Shown one piece after another: positions 19,450 through 28,056 of a stretch of 64,000 nucleotides of DNA. Source of the stretch: JBHGXV01 sp041920505. Its GTDB lineage: Bacteria; Bacillota; Bacilli; Brevibacillales; Brevibacillaceae. The stretch lies in NCBI GenBank assembly GCA_041920505.1, contig JBHGXV010000007.1, forward strand, positions 52,312-116,311, read 5' to 3'. Both the position numbers and the translations under genes were made by a program. Positions within the stretch are counted from its first letter, which is position 1. Every line of letters starts with the position of its first letter. The notes below the pieces were generated by a model, which saw only the letters and a list, made by a program, of their open reading frames with translations, did not search any database and was not told the origin of the DNA.

Positions 19450-20394
19450 ATGGAAGCCTTGGCTATGGAAAAAAAGGCGCAGCGGAACGCCGAGTTGCGC
19501 GAACGCCTTTTGCAATTGAAAAAAGAGCGGAACGCGATCATTCTCGCCCACTACTATCAACGCCCGGAAATCCAGGAAGTGGCTGACTATATCGGAGACT
19601 CGTTCGGACTGGCGCAAAAGGCGAAACATACGGATGCGGACGTGATTTTGTTTTGCGGCGTTCACTTCATGGGAGAAAGTGCAAAAATTCTCAATCCCGA
19701 AAAAAAGGTCATCATTCCGGATGAACGCGCCGGCTGTCCGATGGCGGACATGGTGAATGTCGAGGGACTTCGCAAGCTGAAAGCGCAACACCCCAACGCA
19801 AAAGTGGTGGCCTATATCAACACGTCTGCAGAAGTGAAAGCGGAAACATACATCTGCTGTACGTCCTCCAACGCGAAGCGTGTCATCGAGTCGATCGACA
19901 GCGACGAGATCATCTGGGTACCGGACAAGAACCTGGGGCACTATGTCTCGCAATTTACCGACAAAAAGATGATCATCTGGGAAGGGTACTGCAATACGCA
20001 TGACCAGCTTTCCGTCGAGGACATCATGACGTTGAAGCGGCAACACCCGAACGCGCTGGTTGTCGTCCATCCGGAGTGCCGTCCGGAAGTGGTCGCCTTG
20101 GCTGATTACGTCGGCTCCACGACCGGCATTCTGAAATTCTGCCGCGAATCGTCGCACAAGGAGTTTATCATCGGCACCGAGGACGGCACGCGTTACATGC
20201 TGGAAAAAGACAGCCCGGACAAGACGTTTATCTTTGCCTCCAAGTACCTCGTCTGTCCGAACATGAAGGTGAACAACCTGAAAAAATGCGTCGAGGCCTT
20301 GGAGAATATGCGTCCGGAGATTTACGTGCCCAAGCACGTGGCTGACGCTTCGCGCGCTTCCCTGGAGCGCATGCTGGAAGTGGCTCCGGCGTAA
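19450..20394 (+). CDS. nadA: Quinolinate synthase NadA
   Basis: A 314-residue [4Fe-4S] enzyme that condenses iminoaspartate with dihydroxyacetone phosphate to quinolinate in de novo NAD synthesis. Recognised by ILAHYYQRPEIQEVADYIGDS, FCGVHFMGESAKIL, the Cys-containing CTSSNA and HPECRPEV segments and FIFASKYLVCPNMK. The ATG follows CTAGGAGG with 9-base spacing. Unlike the compact nadBCA operon of B. subtilis, nadA here has its own promoter and terminator and is split from nadB-nadC by the zinc block. Confidence 0.97.
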   Translation: MEALAMEKKAQRNAELRERLLQLKKERNAIILAHYYQRPEIQEVADYIGDSFGLAQKAKHTDADVILFCGVHFMGESAKILNPEKKVIIPDERAGCPMADMVNVEGLRKLKAQHPNAKVVAYINTSAEVKAETYICCTSSNAKRVIESIDSDEIIWVPDKNLGHYVSQFTDKKMIIWEGYCNTHDQLSVEDIMTLKRQHPNALVVVHPECRPEVVALADYVGSTTGILKFCRESSHKEFIIGTEDGTRYMLEKDSPDKTFIFASKYLVCPNMKVNNLKKCVEALENMRPEIYVPKHVADASRASLERMLEVAPA

Positions 20395-20423
20395 CCGGCG
20401 CCTTCATCTTCATACCGAAAAAC

Positions 20424-20458
20424 AACAAGGCGATGCCATTTGCGGGCATCGCCTTGTT
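20424..20458. terminator. Convergent terminator between nadA and the PCYCGC lipoprotein gene
   Basis: A perfect 14-bp stem AACAAGGCGATGCC / GGCATCGCCTTGTT. It lies between converging genes and may serve both strands; the T-tract is weak on the plus strand. Confidence 0.75.
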
Positions 20459-20467
20459 CATTCAACT

Positions 20468-20968
20468 TTATTGCGGCATCGGGGTGGCGGTCGGCTGGGC
20501 GTAGCCTTCCTTGTATTTGTCGTCGATAAACGCGCGGATTTCTTTTGCCGATTTGCCTTCCTGCTTCATTTTTGCGGACTCGAAGGCAATGTCCATGCAG
20601 GTGCCGCAGCGCGTGCCGTGGTCATCCCAGACCACCGAACCGTCTTGGTTCACCTCTTTGATGAAGCAGTTGGCGTTGTTTTGGTGGGCGGCGCTTTCGG
20701 CGCATCCGCAGTAACAGGGAATCCAGGTCAAAAGCTCGCGGTTGTCGCCCGCGATCCGGTAGACCTCCTTGATCCGCGGATCAACGCTGTCCAGAAAATG
20801 CGGCAATTGGGCGATGGAGGCGGTCGTTTCCTGCAAGTCGCCATTGGGCAACTCTACCTGGTGGCTGGCGTGCTCGCCGGCCGGCGGAGCGGCTTGCGGC
20901 GCTGACGAACAGCCCGTCAGCAGGGCCAGGGCAAACAGGCCTATATACATCAACCGATTCGGTTTCAT
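20468..20968 (-). CDS. PCYCGC-motif lipoprotein
   Basis: A 166-residue exported lipoprotein: signal peptide with lipobox LLTGC (Cys20), a low-complexity linker, then a compact domain with the PCYCGC motif at 84-89, Cys101 and a CGTC pair at 121-124. Six cysteines plus nearby His residues suggest a metal or redox centre outside the membrane; the family is common in Bacillales and its function is not established. A good Shine-Dalgarno (GAAGGAGG) precedes the start. It is transcribed divergently from znuC over a 168-bp spacer, so a link to metal homeostasis is possible but inferred. Confidence 0.85.
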   Translation of the reverse strand: MKPNRLMYIGLFALALLTGCSSAPQAAPPAGEHASHQVELPNGDLQETTASIAQLPHFLDSVDPRIKEVYRIAGDNRELLTWIPCYCGCAESAAHQNNANCFIKEVNQDGSVVWDDHGTRCGTCMDIAFESAKMKQEGKSAKEIRAFIDDKYKEGYAQPTATPMPQ

Positions 20969-20997
20969 CGTCGAACCCTCCTTCTTTTCCTGCTTGC

Positions 20998-21006
20998 ATT
21001 ATAGCA
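20998..21006 (-). promoter_or_regulatory. Extended -10 promoter for the PCYCGC lipoprotein gene
   Basis: On the minus strand TGC precedes a consensus TATAAT (plus-strand ATTATA at 20998-21003). No clear -35. It lies about 30 bp before the start codon. Confidence 0.55.
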
Positions 21007-21065
21007 TAAAAGAATCGCATAAAAGAGAAGCAAACAGAGAAGTGGATAAATCGGAATTAGTCTTA

Positions 21066-21094
21066 TTTACAATCCGGACGCATATTCGTATAAT
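21066..21094 (+). promoter_or_regulatory. SigmaA promoter of znuC
   Basis: TTTACA (21066-21071), 17 bp, TATAAT (21089-21094). Confidence 0.85.
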
Positions 21095-21106
21095 AGGAAT
21101 GCCAAA

Positions 21107-21121
21107 TCAGAATCGTTATGA
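21107..21121 (+). promoter_or_regulatory. Candidate Zur box in the znuC leader
   Basis: TCAGAATCGTTATGA fits the 7-1-7 Fur-family layout and matches the Bacillus Zur consensus TCGTAATnATTACGA at 10 of 14 positions. It covers the expected transcription start to ribosome-binding region. A zur gene lies in the same operon, so autoregulated zinc repression is plausible. Confidence 0.45.
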
Positions 21122-21136
21122 GGAAGATGATTCCGC

Positions 21137-21910
21137 ATGGAAAACCAACAGATGACCACTCCCATCGTCCGCTTGACGGACGTATCGTTTCGCTATGACG
21201 ACGGCAAGACGGTGTTGGAGCATATTGATTTTGCGCTGGAAAAAGGCGATTTCGTCGGCATCGTCGGCCCCAACGGTTCGGGCAAGTCAACCTTGATGAA
21301 GCTGATTCTCGGTCTGCTTGAGCCGACCGAGGGACAGGTGGAGTTGTTCGGACAGCCGATTCGCAAGTTTCGCGACTGGACCCGGATCGGCTACGTGGCG
21401 CAACAGGTGGCTCACGGCGTAGGCGGATTTCCGGCAACAGTGCGGGAAGTGGTCGCTTCCGGCCTGGTCGGCAAGGTGGGCTTGTTTCGCCGCTTGAAAC
21501 CGGCTGATCACGAGCGCGTGCGCCAGGTGATTGAGCGCGTCGGCTTGACCGCCAAGACCGATGAACGGATCGGCAATCTGTCCGGCGGCCAACTGCAACG
21601 TGTGTTTATCGCCAGGGCCCTGGTGGCGGAACCGGAACTGTTGATCCTGGACGAACCTACTGTCGGGGTGGATCAGGAGTCGATCGAACAGTTTTACGAA
21701 TTGCTGCGCTCGCTGAAAGAAGAGAGCGCCTTGACGATGATGATCGTCAGTCACGATGTGGGCGTCATGACCGAATGGGTGAACAAAGTGGCCTGTCTGC
21801 AGCGCCGCCTGCACTTCCACGGCAGCGCCCGCGAGTTCGCCCACAACCAGGAAACGATCATGCGTGCGATGTACGGCGAATCCATCCGGTTGCTCGCGCA
21901 CAACCATTGA
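21137..21910 (+). CDS. znuC: Zinc (manganese/iron-type) ABC transporter ATP-binding protein, ZnuC-like
   Basis: A 257-residue ABC ATPase with Walker A GPNGSGKST, Q-loop GYVAQQ, signature LSGGQLQRV, Walker B LLILDEPT and switch His in IVSHDVG. It would power the membrane protein encoded 38 bp downstream. The neighbouring Fur-family gene and overall layout point to zinc uptake (znuC/znuB/zur, adcC/adcB). No periplasmic-type binding protein gene (ZnuA) is present nearby, so it must be encoded elsewhere. Manganese specificity is the main alternative. Confidence 0.88.
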   Translation: MENQQMTTPIVRLTDVSFRYDDGKTVLEHIDFALEKGDFVGIVGPNGSGKSTLMKLILGLLEPTEGQVELFGQPIRKFRDWTRIGYVAQQVAHGVGGFPATVREVVASGLVGKVGLFRRLKPADHERVRQVIERVGLTAKTDERIGNLSGGQLQRVFIARALVAEPELLILDEPTVGVDQESIEQFYELLRSLKEESALTMMIVSHDVGVMTEWVNKVACLQRRLHFHGSAREFAHNQETIMRAMYGESIRLLAHNH

Positions 21911-21948
21911 CGGAAGACGTCTGATTTCCCGCGAAAGAAGGAGACAGT

Positions 21949-22788
21949 ATGCTGGCTGATTGGTGGCAGTACGACTTTTTGCGTTATACCTTGTTTTCCG
22001 GTTTGTTGATCGGTTTGATCTGCCCGATTTTGGGAACCTTTCTGATCGTCCGCCGCTTGTCGATGATGGCGGATGGGCTCTCTCACGTGACGTTGTCCGG
22101 AGTGGCGGCCGGGATGCTTCTGGGCAAAAAGGTGGCGTTTTTGAGCAACGTCAACCCGCTGTTCTTCGGAATGGTGTTTTCCGTGATCGGTTCGCTGTTT
22201 ATCGAGCGATTGCGCAAGGTGTACAAAGCGTATCAGGATTTGGCGATTCCGATCACCCTCTCCGGCGGACTGGGATTGTTCACCGTGCTGATCAGCATCG
22301 CCAAGGGATTTAATACCGATCTGTACTCGTATTTGTTCGGCAAAATCGTCACCGTCACAAGCGACGACCTGTTGGCGCTGGTTGGCGTGGCGGCGGCCGT
22401 CCTGGCGACGGTCGGCCTCGTCTACAAGGAATTGTTTGCCGTTTCGTTCGACGAAGAGTTTGCCCGGGTCTCAGGCGTGGCGCGCAAGTCGATCAACCTC
22501 TGGTTTATGGTATTGGTGGCGCTCACCATCGCGGCCTCGATGCGCATCGTCGGGGTGCTGTTGATCTCCGCTTTGATCACCATTCCGGTCGCGGCCAGTT
22601 TGCAGGTGGCCGGCAGTTTTCGGCAGGCGATCCTCTATGCGATCCTGTTCGCCGAAACGTCCGTGCTGTCCGGCTTGTACCTGGCCTACGTGCTCGATTG
22701 GGCGTCGGGCGGAACGATTGTGTTGATGGCGGTTTTCCTGCTGTTGTCCGTGCTCGCGGTCAAACGCGTGCGGGCAATGGTGAAGTAA
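21949..22788 (+). CDS. znuB: Zinc (manganese/iron-type) ABC transporter permease, ZnuB-like
   Basis: A 279-residue ABC-3 family permease with about eight transmembrane segments. The family pattern is clear in LIVRRLSMMADGLSHVTLSGVAAG and in the EEFARVSGV coupling segment followed by LLISALITIPVAAS. It forms the membrane channel for the ATPase encoded just upstream. The start ATG has GAAAGAAGGAGAC upstream. Confidence 0.9.
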   Translation: MLADWWQYDFLRYTLFSGLLIGLICPILGTFLIVRRLSMMADGLSHVTLSGVAAGMLLGKKVAFLSNVNPLFFGMVFSVIGSLFIERLRKVYKAYQDLAIPITLSGGLGLFTVLISIAKGFNTDLYSYLFGKIVTVTSDDLLALVGVAAAVLATVGLVYKELFAVSFDEEFARVSGVARKSINLWFMVLVALTIAASMRIVGVLLISALITIPVAASLQVAGSFRQAILYAILFAETSVLSGLYLAYVLDWASGGTIVLMAVFLLLSVLAVKRVRAMVK

Positions 22789-22809
22789 CAGGCGGAAGGA
22801 GGAGCGGGC

Positions 22810-23226
22810 ATGACGGTAGAGGAAGCCCTGCGACTGTTGAAAGAACGCGGTTTTAAGTACACAGGCAAGCGGGAAGAGATCATCCGCATCTGCGCGGCCG
22901 AGAAGCGGTACCTCAGCGCCAGAGAGATTATGGAGCAGATGAAGGAGCAGTATCCCAATCTGAGTTTTGACACGGTGTACCGTAATCTGGCCACGTTTGT
23001 GGAATTGGGCATTCTGGAGGAGACGGAGTTAAACGGCGAAGGCAAATTCCGGCTGGCTTGCTCGACGCACGGCCACCATCACCACGTGATCTGCACGGTG
23101 TGCGGCAAAACGTCCTCGCTGCCCAGTTGCCCGATGAGCGTCCTTCCCGGGCTCCCGGACGATTTTCAGGTGACGGGCCACAAATTCGAGGTGTACGGCA
23201 CCTGCAAGGAATGCGTCACCAGCTAG
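22810..23226 (+). CDS. zur: Fur-family metalloregulator, probably Zur
   Basis: A 138-residue Fur-family repressor: winged helix (about 1-80, with SFDTVYRNLATFVELGILEE) and a dimerisation domain with HGHHHHVIC, CTVCG and C-terminal CKEC. The paired CxxC motifs build the structural zinc site. Co-transcription with znuCB and the candidate Zur box in the leader favour Zur over Fur or PerR. Start ATG after GGAAGGAGGAG. The operon ends here with a terminator. Confidence 0.88.
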   Translation: MTVEEALRLLKERGFKYTGKREEIIRICAAEKRYLSAREIMEQMKEQYPNLSFDTVYRNLATFVELGILEETELNGEGKFRLACSTHGHHHHVICTVCGKTSSLPSCPMSVLPGLPDDFQVTGHKFEVYGTCKECVTS

Positions 23227-23266
23227 GCCTCCCTTGGGCTTTTCGCCTGCGGGGGGCTTTTTGCCG
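23227..23266 (+). terminator. Terminator of the znuC-znuB-zur operon
   Basis: GCCTCCC pairs imperfectly (one G-T) with GGGGGGC, followed by TTTTTG. The loop itself contains CTTTTCG. Confidence 0.65.
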
Positions 23267-23298
23267 TGACGAGGGCATTTTTTCTCCCGCCGCGAATT

Positions 23299-23307
23299 TG
23301 CTATAAT
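23299..23307 (+). promoter_or_regulatory. Extended -10 promoter of nadB
   Basis: TGC plus consensus TATAAT (23302-23307) with only a T-rich stretch at the -35 position. Confidence 0.6.
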
Positions 23308-23366
23308 GGGTGGGACATGATTCCGTGCGATATGGACGTACGATACTGACGAGAGAAGGGCGAGAG

Positions 23367-24986
23367 ATGGTCCCCCGTTATATTGTGAATTTCGATGTGA
23401 ACCAGTTGCCGAGGATGCGCACTGACGTGGTCGTCGTCGGAGCGGGCATCGCCGGCCTGTACACGGCGTTGCAGGTGAGCGAATTCGCCGATGTGGTGCT
23501 GATCAGCAAAAAAGGTTTGGACGACAGCAATACCCGCTGGGCGCAGGGCGGCATCGCGGCCGTGACGGCCAAGTCGGACTCGCCGGCGTTGCACCGCCAG
23601 GACACGCTGATTGCCGGAGCCGGGCTGTGCTCGTACGAGGCCGTTGACGTGCTGGTCAACGAAGGGCCGGAGCGGCTGAAAGAACTGATCGCCTACGGCA
23701 CGCAATTTGACAAGGATGAACAGGGGCGCTACGAATTGACCAAGGAAGGGGCGCACAGCAAGCGGCGCATCCTGCACGCGCAAGGTGACGCCACCGGGGC
23801 GGAAATCGTCCGGGCGCTGTCGGAGCGCGTCAAGGAGACGCCCAATGTCACCGTCATGGAAAATCACTTCGCGATCGACGTGGTGACGCAGGACGGCGAG
23901 TGTGTCGGCGTGCTGGTGATGAACCCGGCGGGCGAGATGTTTTTCATCCAATCCGACGCGACCGTGCTGGCGACCGGCGGCGCGGGTCAGTTGTACCGCT
24001 ACACCACCAATCCGGACATCGCCACCGCTGACGGCGTCGCGATGGCGTACCGCGCGGGAGCGGACATCAAGGACGTGGAGTTCATCCAGTTCCACCCGAC
24101 GGCGCTGTATTACCCCGGCGCGCCGCGCTTTTTGATCTCCGAGGCGGTTCGCGGCGAGGGCGCGATCCTGCGCAATATCAACGGCGAGCGCTTCATGCAC
24201 AACTACCATCCGCAAAAGGAACTGGCGCCGCGCGATGTCGTCGCCCGGGCGATCGTCACCGAGATGGAGCGCACCAACTCCTCTTATGTGTATCTGGATA
24301 TTACACACGAATCGGAAGAGTTGATCAAACACCGCTTCCCGACGATCTACAAAGTGTGTCTGCAATACGGACTGGACATGGTTACCGACTGGATTCCGGT
24401 CGCTCCCGCCTGCCATTACATCATGGGCGGCGTGCGCACCGACCTGAACGGGGAGACCTCCACGCCACGCCTGTTTGCCTGCGGCGAAGTGTCTTGCACA
24501 GGGGTGCACGGCGCCAACCGTCTGGCCAGCAACTCGCTGTCGGAGGCGGTGGTGTTTGGCCACCGCATCGCCAGGCGGATCAAGCAACTTGCGCCGTTTA
24601 GAGGCACGGTCGACGTGGCGTATGAACGCAAGACAGAAGGGCGCGCACCTAGCACGATTCAGCAGCGGGTGAAGCTGCAGAAGCTGATGCTGCGCAATGT
24701 CGGATTGAAGCGGGACGGCAAAGGCCTGGCCAAAGCCATCGAAGAGATGGAAAAGATGGCGCGGTTCTTCAACTACCCGTACCGCGACCGGGAGGCCTTC
24801 GAGTTCCTCAATTTGCTCACCGGCGCGATGCTGACGGCGCGGGCCGCGCTGTTGCGCGAGGAGTCGCGCGGCGGTCATTACCGCGTCGATTTCCCCGACA
24901 AGGACGACCTGATCTGGCGCAAGCACATCATTCAGTCGATCGACAAGGGCGTGCGAGAGGAGAGCGAGCAATCCGATGTGGAATAA
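23367..24986 (+). CDS. nadB: L-aspartate oxidase NadB
   Basis: A 539-residue FAD flavoprotein that oxidises L-aspartate to iminoaspartate, the substrate of NadA. The dinucleotide-binding motif VVVGAGIAGLYTALQ, the DDSNTRWAQGGIAAV segment, EFIQFHPTALY and the SNSLSEAVVFGHRIA motif are diagnostic of the aspartate oxidase/fumarate reductase family. The ATG at 23367 (AGAAGGG upstream) is chosen because the -10 box rules out the in-frame start at 23310. It overlaps nadC by 11 bp. Confidence 0.96.
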   Translation: MVPRYIVNFDVNQLPRMRTDVVVVGAGIAGLYTALQVSEFADVVLISKKGLDDSNTRWAQGGIAAVTAKSDSPALHRQDTLIAGAGLCSYEAVDVLVNEGPERLKELIAYGTQFDKDEQGRYELTKEGAHSKRRILHAQGDATGAEIVRALSERVKETPNVTVMENHFAIDVVTQDGECVGVLVMNPAGEMFFIQSDATVLATGGAGQLYRYTTNPDIATADGVAMAYRAGADIKDVEFIQFHPTALYYPGAPRFLISEAVRGEGAILRNINGERFMHNYHPQKELAPRDVVARAIVTEMERTNSSYVYLDITHESEELIKHRFPTIYKVCLQYGLDMVTDWIPVAPACHYIMGGVRTDLNGETSTPRLFACGEVSCTGVHGANRLASNSLSEAVVFGHRIARRIKQLAPFRGTVDVAYERKTEGRAPSTIQQRVKLQKLMLRNVGLKRDGKGLAKAIEEMEKMARFFNYPYRDREAFEFLNLLTGAMLTARAALLREESRGGHYRVDFPDKDDLIWRKHIIQSIDKGVREESEQSDVE

Positions 24987-25821
24987 ACGCGAACTGCAAC
25001 GCAAAATCGAGGAATGGCTGCAAGAGGACGTCGGGTTCGGCGACATCACGACCGAGTGCACGATTCCGGAGACGGAGCGCGGCGTCGGCATCCTCTACAC
25101 CAAGGAAGCGGGCATCGTCGCCGGGTTGCCGATTGCGCAACTGGTGTTCGAGGTGACCGACCCGTCTCTGGTGTTTGAGCCGAAAGTGAAGGAAGGCGCA
25201 CGGGTGGAGAAGGGACAGGCCCTGGCCGAAGTGAGCGGCTCCGTCCGCTCCATCCTCACGGGAGAGCGGTTGGCGCTCAACCTGTTGCAGCGGCTGTCCG
25301 GCATCGCCACCCGCACGCGCCAATACGTGGACGCCATCGCCGGGACCAAGGCGCGCGTGGTTGACACCCGCAAGACGACGCCCGGCTTGCGTCAGGTGGA
25401 AAAGTACGCGGTGCGCGTCGGCGGCGGCCACAATCACCGGTATGCCTTGTACGACGCGGTGATGATCAAGGACAATCACATCAAGGGAGCCGGCGGCATC
25501 GCCCAGGCGGTGGCGGCTACTCGCGCGGCGATTCCGCACACGATGAAGATCGAAGTGGAGACCGAGTCACTGGAGCAGGTGCAGGAAGCCTTGGCCGCCG
25601 GGGCGGACATCATCATGCTGGACAATATGCCGCTGGAGACGATGCGTGAGGCGGTCCGCCTGATCGACGGCCGCGCCGTGGTGGAAGCGTCCGGAGGTGT
25701 CACACTGGAGACGATCCGTGCGATCGCCGAGACCGGTGTGGACGTCATCTCGGTGGGTGCCCTGACGCATTCGGTGAAGGCCCTGGACATCAGCCTCGAT
25801 CTCAACCAACGGAAGCGGTAG
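24976..25821 (+). CDS. nadC: Nicotinate-nucleotide pyrophosphorylase (carboxylating) NadC
   Basis: A 281-residue quinolinate phosphoribosyltransferase that makes nicotinate mononucleotide from quinolinate and PRPP. Motifs: EDVGFGDITTE, GERLALNLLQRLSGIAT, DTRKTTPGLR, KYAVRVGGGHNHR, MIKDNHI and EVETESLEQ. The pathway NadA-NadB-NadC is complete in the window. Overlap with nadB implies translational coupling. Confidence 0.97.
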   Translation: MWNKRELQRKIEEWLQEDVGFGDITTECTIPETERGVGILYTKEAGIVAGLPIAQLVFEVTDPSLVFEPKVKEGARVEKGQALAEVSGSVRSILTGERLALNLLQRLSGIATRTRQYVDAIAGTKARVVDTRKTTPGLRQVEKYAVRVGGGHNHRYALYDAVMIKDNHIKGAGGIAQAVAATRAAIPHTMKIEVETESLEQVQEALAAGADIIMLDNMPLETMREAVRLIDGRAVVEASGGVTLETIRAIAETGVDVISVGALTHSVKALDISLDLNQRKR

Positions 25822-25835
25822 AGGAGTTGGAGACG

Positions 25836-26603
25836 ATGCTGCTCGTGATGGATATCGGCAACTCCAATATCGTGTTGGGCGTGTATCAGGGAGAAGAACT
25901 GAGGTATCACTGGCGGTTGGCCACGGACCGCAACAAGACTGAGGACGAATACGGCATGCTGGTGCGCAGTCTGTTTAACAGCGTCGGGCTGGCGTTGTCG
26001 CACGTGGAAGGCGTGATTTTTTCCTCGGTGGTTCCGCCGCTCAACCTGGCGATCGAGCGGATGTGCGTCAAGTACTTCGGCAAAAAACCGCTGGTCGTCG
26101 GCCCCGGCATCAAAACGGGACTGAACATCAAGCTGGAGTATCCGCGCGAGGTGGGAGCCGACCGGATCGTCAATGCTGTCGCCGCCATCCACTACTACGG
26201 GACTCCTCTGGTGATCGTCGACTTCGGCACGGCGACGACATTTTGCTATGTGGACGAACGGGGCCAGTACCTCGGCGGGGCGATTGCCCCTGGCATCGCC
26301 ATCTCGACCGAGGCGTTGGTCAGCCGGGCGGCCAAACTGCCGCGCATCGAGTTGGCCAAGCCGCCGAGCGTCGTCGGCCGCAACACGATCGCCTCGATGC
26401 AATCCGGCATCTACTACGGATTCATTGGCCAGGTGGAAGGAATCGTCCGTCGGTTCAAGGCGGAGTCCAAGACCGTTCCCACCGTCGTCGCCACCGGCGG
26501 ATTGGCGCCGTTGTTCGCCAACGAGACCGATTGCATTGACATCGTCGATCCCAACCTGACGCTCAAGGGACTGCGTCTCATCTACGAACGGAACCAGACA
26601 TAG
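25836..26603 (+). CDS. coaX: Type III pantothenate kinase CoaX
   Basis: A 255-residue ASKHA-fold kinase performing the first step of coenzyme A synthesis, without feedback by CoA. The phosphate-binding DIGNSNIVLGVYQ at the N-terminus, PREVGADRIVNAVAA and DFGTATTF are the type III hallmarks. ATG at 25836 with GAGGAG 9 bases upstream; a TTG nine bases earlier is too close to that site. It starts 14 bp after nadC and probably closes the nadB-nadC-coaX operon. In B. subtilis coaX follows ftsH directly. Confidence 0.96.
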   Translation: MLLVMDIGNSNIVLGVYQGEELRYHWRLATDRNKTEDEYGMLVRSLFNSVGLALSHVEGVIFSSVVPPLNLAIERMCVKYFGKKPLVVGPGIKTGLNIKLEYPREVGADRIVNAVAAIHYYGTPLVIVDFGTATTFCYVDERGQYLGGAIAPGIAISTEALVSRAAKLPRIELAKPPSVVGRNTIASMQSGIYYGFIGQVEGIVRRFKAESKTVPTVVATGGLAPLFANETDCIDIVDPNLTLKGLRLIYERNQT

Positions 26604-26610
26604 GCCATTA

Positions 26611-26800
26611 GAAAACTTGGCTTCCGCCAAGCCTTTGGCGAAGGTGGAAGCCATAGTTGCGACGCACAGGATGTGCGAGTGCCGGTGACGCGACAGGACG
26701 TCGCGCTTGTCACCGGCCACTTATGTCGATCAGAAAGGTTGCCTTTCTCATCGACTGAAGAAAGCCGCAACCCATTGGAACGGGTTGCGGCTTTTGACTC
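26611..26800 (+). ncRNA. Multi-hairpin structured element (candidate small RNA or palindromic repeat unit)
   Basis: The 200 bases between coaX and the converging acyltransferase gene are almost wholly palindromic. In order: a nested stem GGCTTC...GAAGCC around CGCCAA/TTGGCG (26619-26652); CGCAC-AGGAT-GTGCG (26663-26677); a nested GCCGGTGAC/GTCACCGGC around GCGAC-AGGAC-GTCGC (26681-26717); GTCGAT/ATCGAC around GAAAGG/CCTTTC (26725-26755); and a 12-bp terminator-like stem AAGCCGCAACCC/GGGTTGCGGCTT followed by TTGACTC. Two hairpins expose AGGA(T/C) in a five-base loop within ACAGGA(T/C)GT, the shape of CsrA target sites. Transcription and function are unproven; a genome-wide repeat family is the main alternative. 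Confidence 0.55.
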
Positions 26801-26807
26801 CCGTATC

Positions 26808-28008
26808 TCACGCCCCGTACCTAGCTTCCTTCCATTCTCCGGCCATCGTCGCGGCGTTTTGGCGAAAGAAGCGGTGGTAGATCTGTTTTGAACACTGGAT
26901 CGCCGGGGCATCCACGTACTTGTACATCACAAACGATGCCGCCAACATCACGGGCAAAGTGGCCAAAGTGCTTAACAGCACGCTGGTATGGTAATCGAAC
27001 CGTTCCGTAAATTGTGTAAACAGATACGTGGACAGTGAGCACATGATCGTAAAATGCAGCAAATACAGGGAAAATGAAATCTCCCCCAAAAACAGGAACA
27101 GGCGACTGGAAAACAGACGTTGCAGGCGGGGCGAGCCAAGCAGGGCAATCATCACCAAGCAAGCCCCTGCCGTATGATTGACAACGATGCTGTCGAGTCC
27201 CAAAAACGAGACGTCGAGGATGTCATAGATGGTGTCTGAAGGATCGATATAAGGATACGACCCTAGATATAGACCGATCAATAACGCGGGAATGGTCAGC
27301 TTCTTACTTGCCTGTGCAATCAGACTTTCCCAATGACAGACCAGATCGCTTAGGATCAGTCCCAACAGAAAGGCCGAAAAATAACTGTCTTGAAGGTACA
27401 AAAGCAGGAAGACATAAATCAGATAGCGATTTCGGGCAGTCCCGAACAGCGCCAGAAAAGAAAACACCAGAAACGAGCCGAACAACTCGTACGCCATCGT
27501 CCACAAGACCGGGTTGTAGCGGGAGTCCCAGGCGAAGAATGCATCATACAAGGCAAACTTCCATACCGTTAACCAGTTCTTGCTCAACACACTGTAGTCG
27601 GTCTTCAGGGGGGAATATGTGACCGCCAAAACGTCCTTGTAGGCAACAAAGGAGTTCACTAGCAACAATGCATACACCACCCAAACGGAGACCAGGACGG
27701 GAATAACCAGGCGAAAATACCTACGGATTGCACTCGATACGATGATGTCCGTCCGCTTCTCCTGGAAAAACCGATGACTCAGCACGAAGCCGCTCAAGAC
27801 AAAAAAAAATGCATACGGAAAAATTGCCATTGTACAATAGATTCAGCGGTGTCCGACGAAGCTCTGTTTCCATCGGGTGATGCAACATACTCGGGTCGAG
27901 GTGGAACATGGCAGGATAATAGAGCTGAATGAAGTGGGAGATCACCACGACAAAGGCAGCGATACCACGCAATCCTTCCAAATATCCGATTTTTTCCACG
28001 ATCATCAC
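26808..28008 (-). pseudogene. Acyltransferase family 3 (OafA-like) membrane protein, frameshifted at a poly-T run
   Basis: Two overlapping frames together make one acyltransferase-3 protein of about 400 residues with roughly ten transmembrane segments. The first 80-odd residues (YLEGLRGIAAFVVVISHF, the family's catalytic Arg-x10-His opening) are in one frame. The rest (FFFVLSGFVLSHRFFQEK onward) is in another. They join at nine T on the coding strand (plus-strand A run at 27801-27809); eight T would restore IFFVLSGF. Such enzymes O-acylate cell-surface polysaccharides or other exported molecules. It is either a real broken gene, a phase-variable gene, or a homopolymer sequencing error. It ends against the structured intergenic element. 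Confidence 0.85.
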
Positions 28009-28056
28009 TCACTTGTTATGGTTTCTGGCAACGAATATGCAAACAAACATATTTTT

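Noticed and set aside
23301..25091. Long minus-strand frame opposite nadB
   Set aside because: His/Arg-rich composition typical of an antisense frame; nadB is certain on the plus strand.
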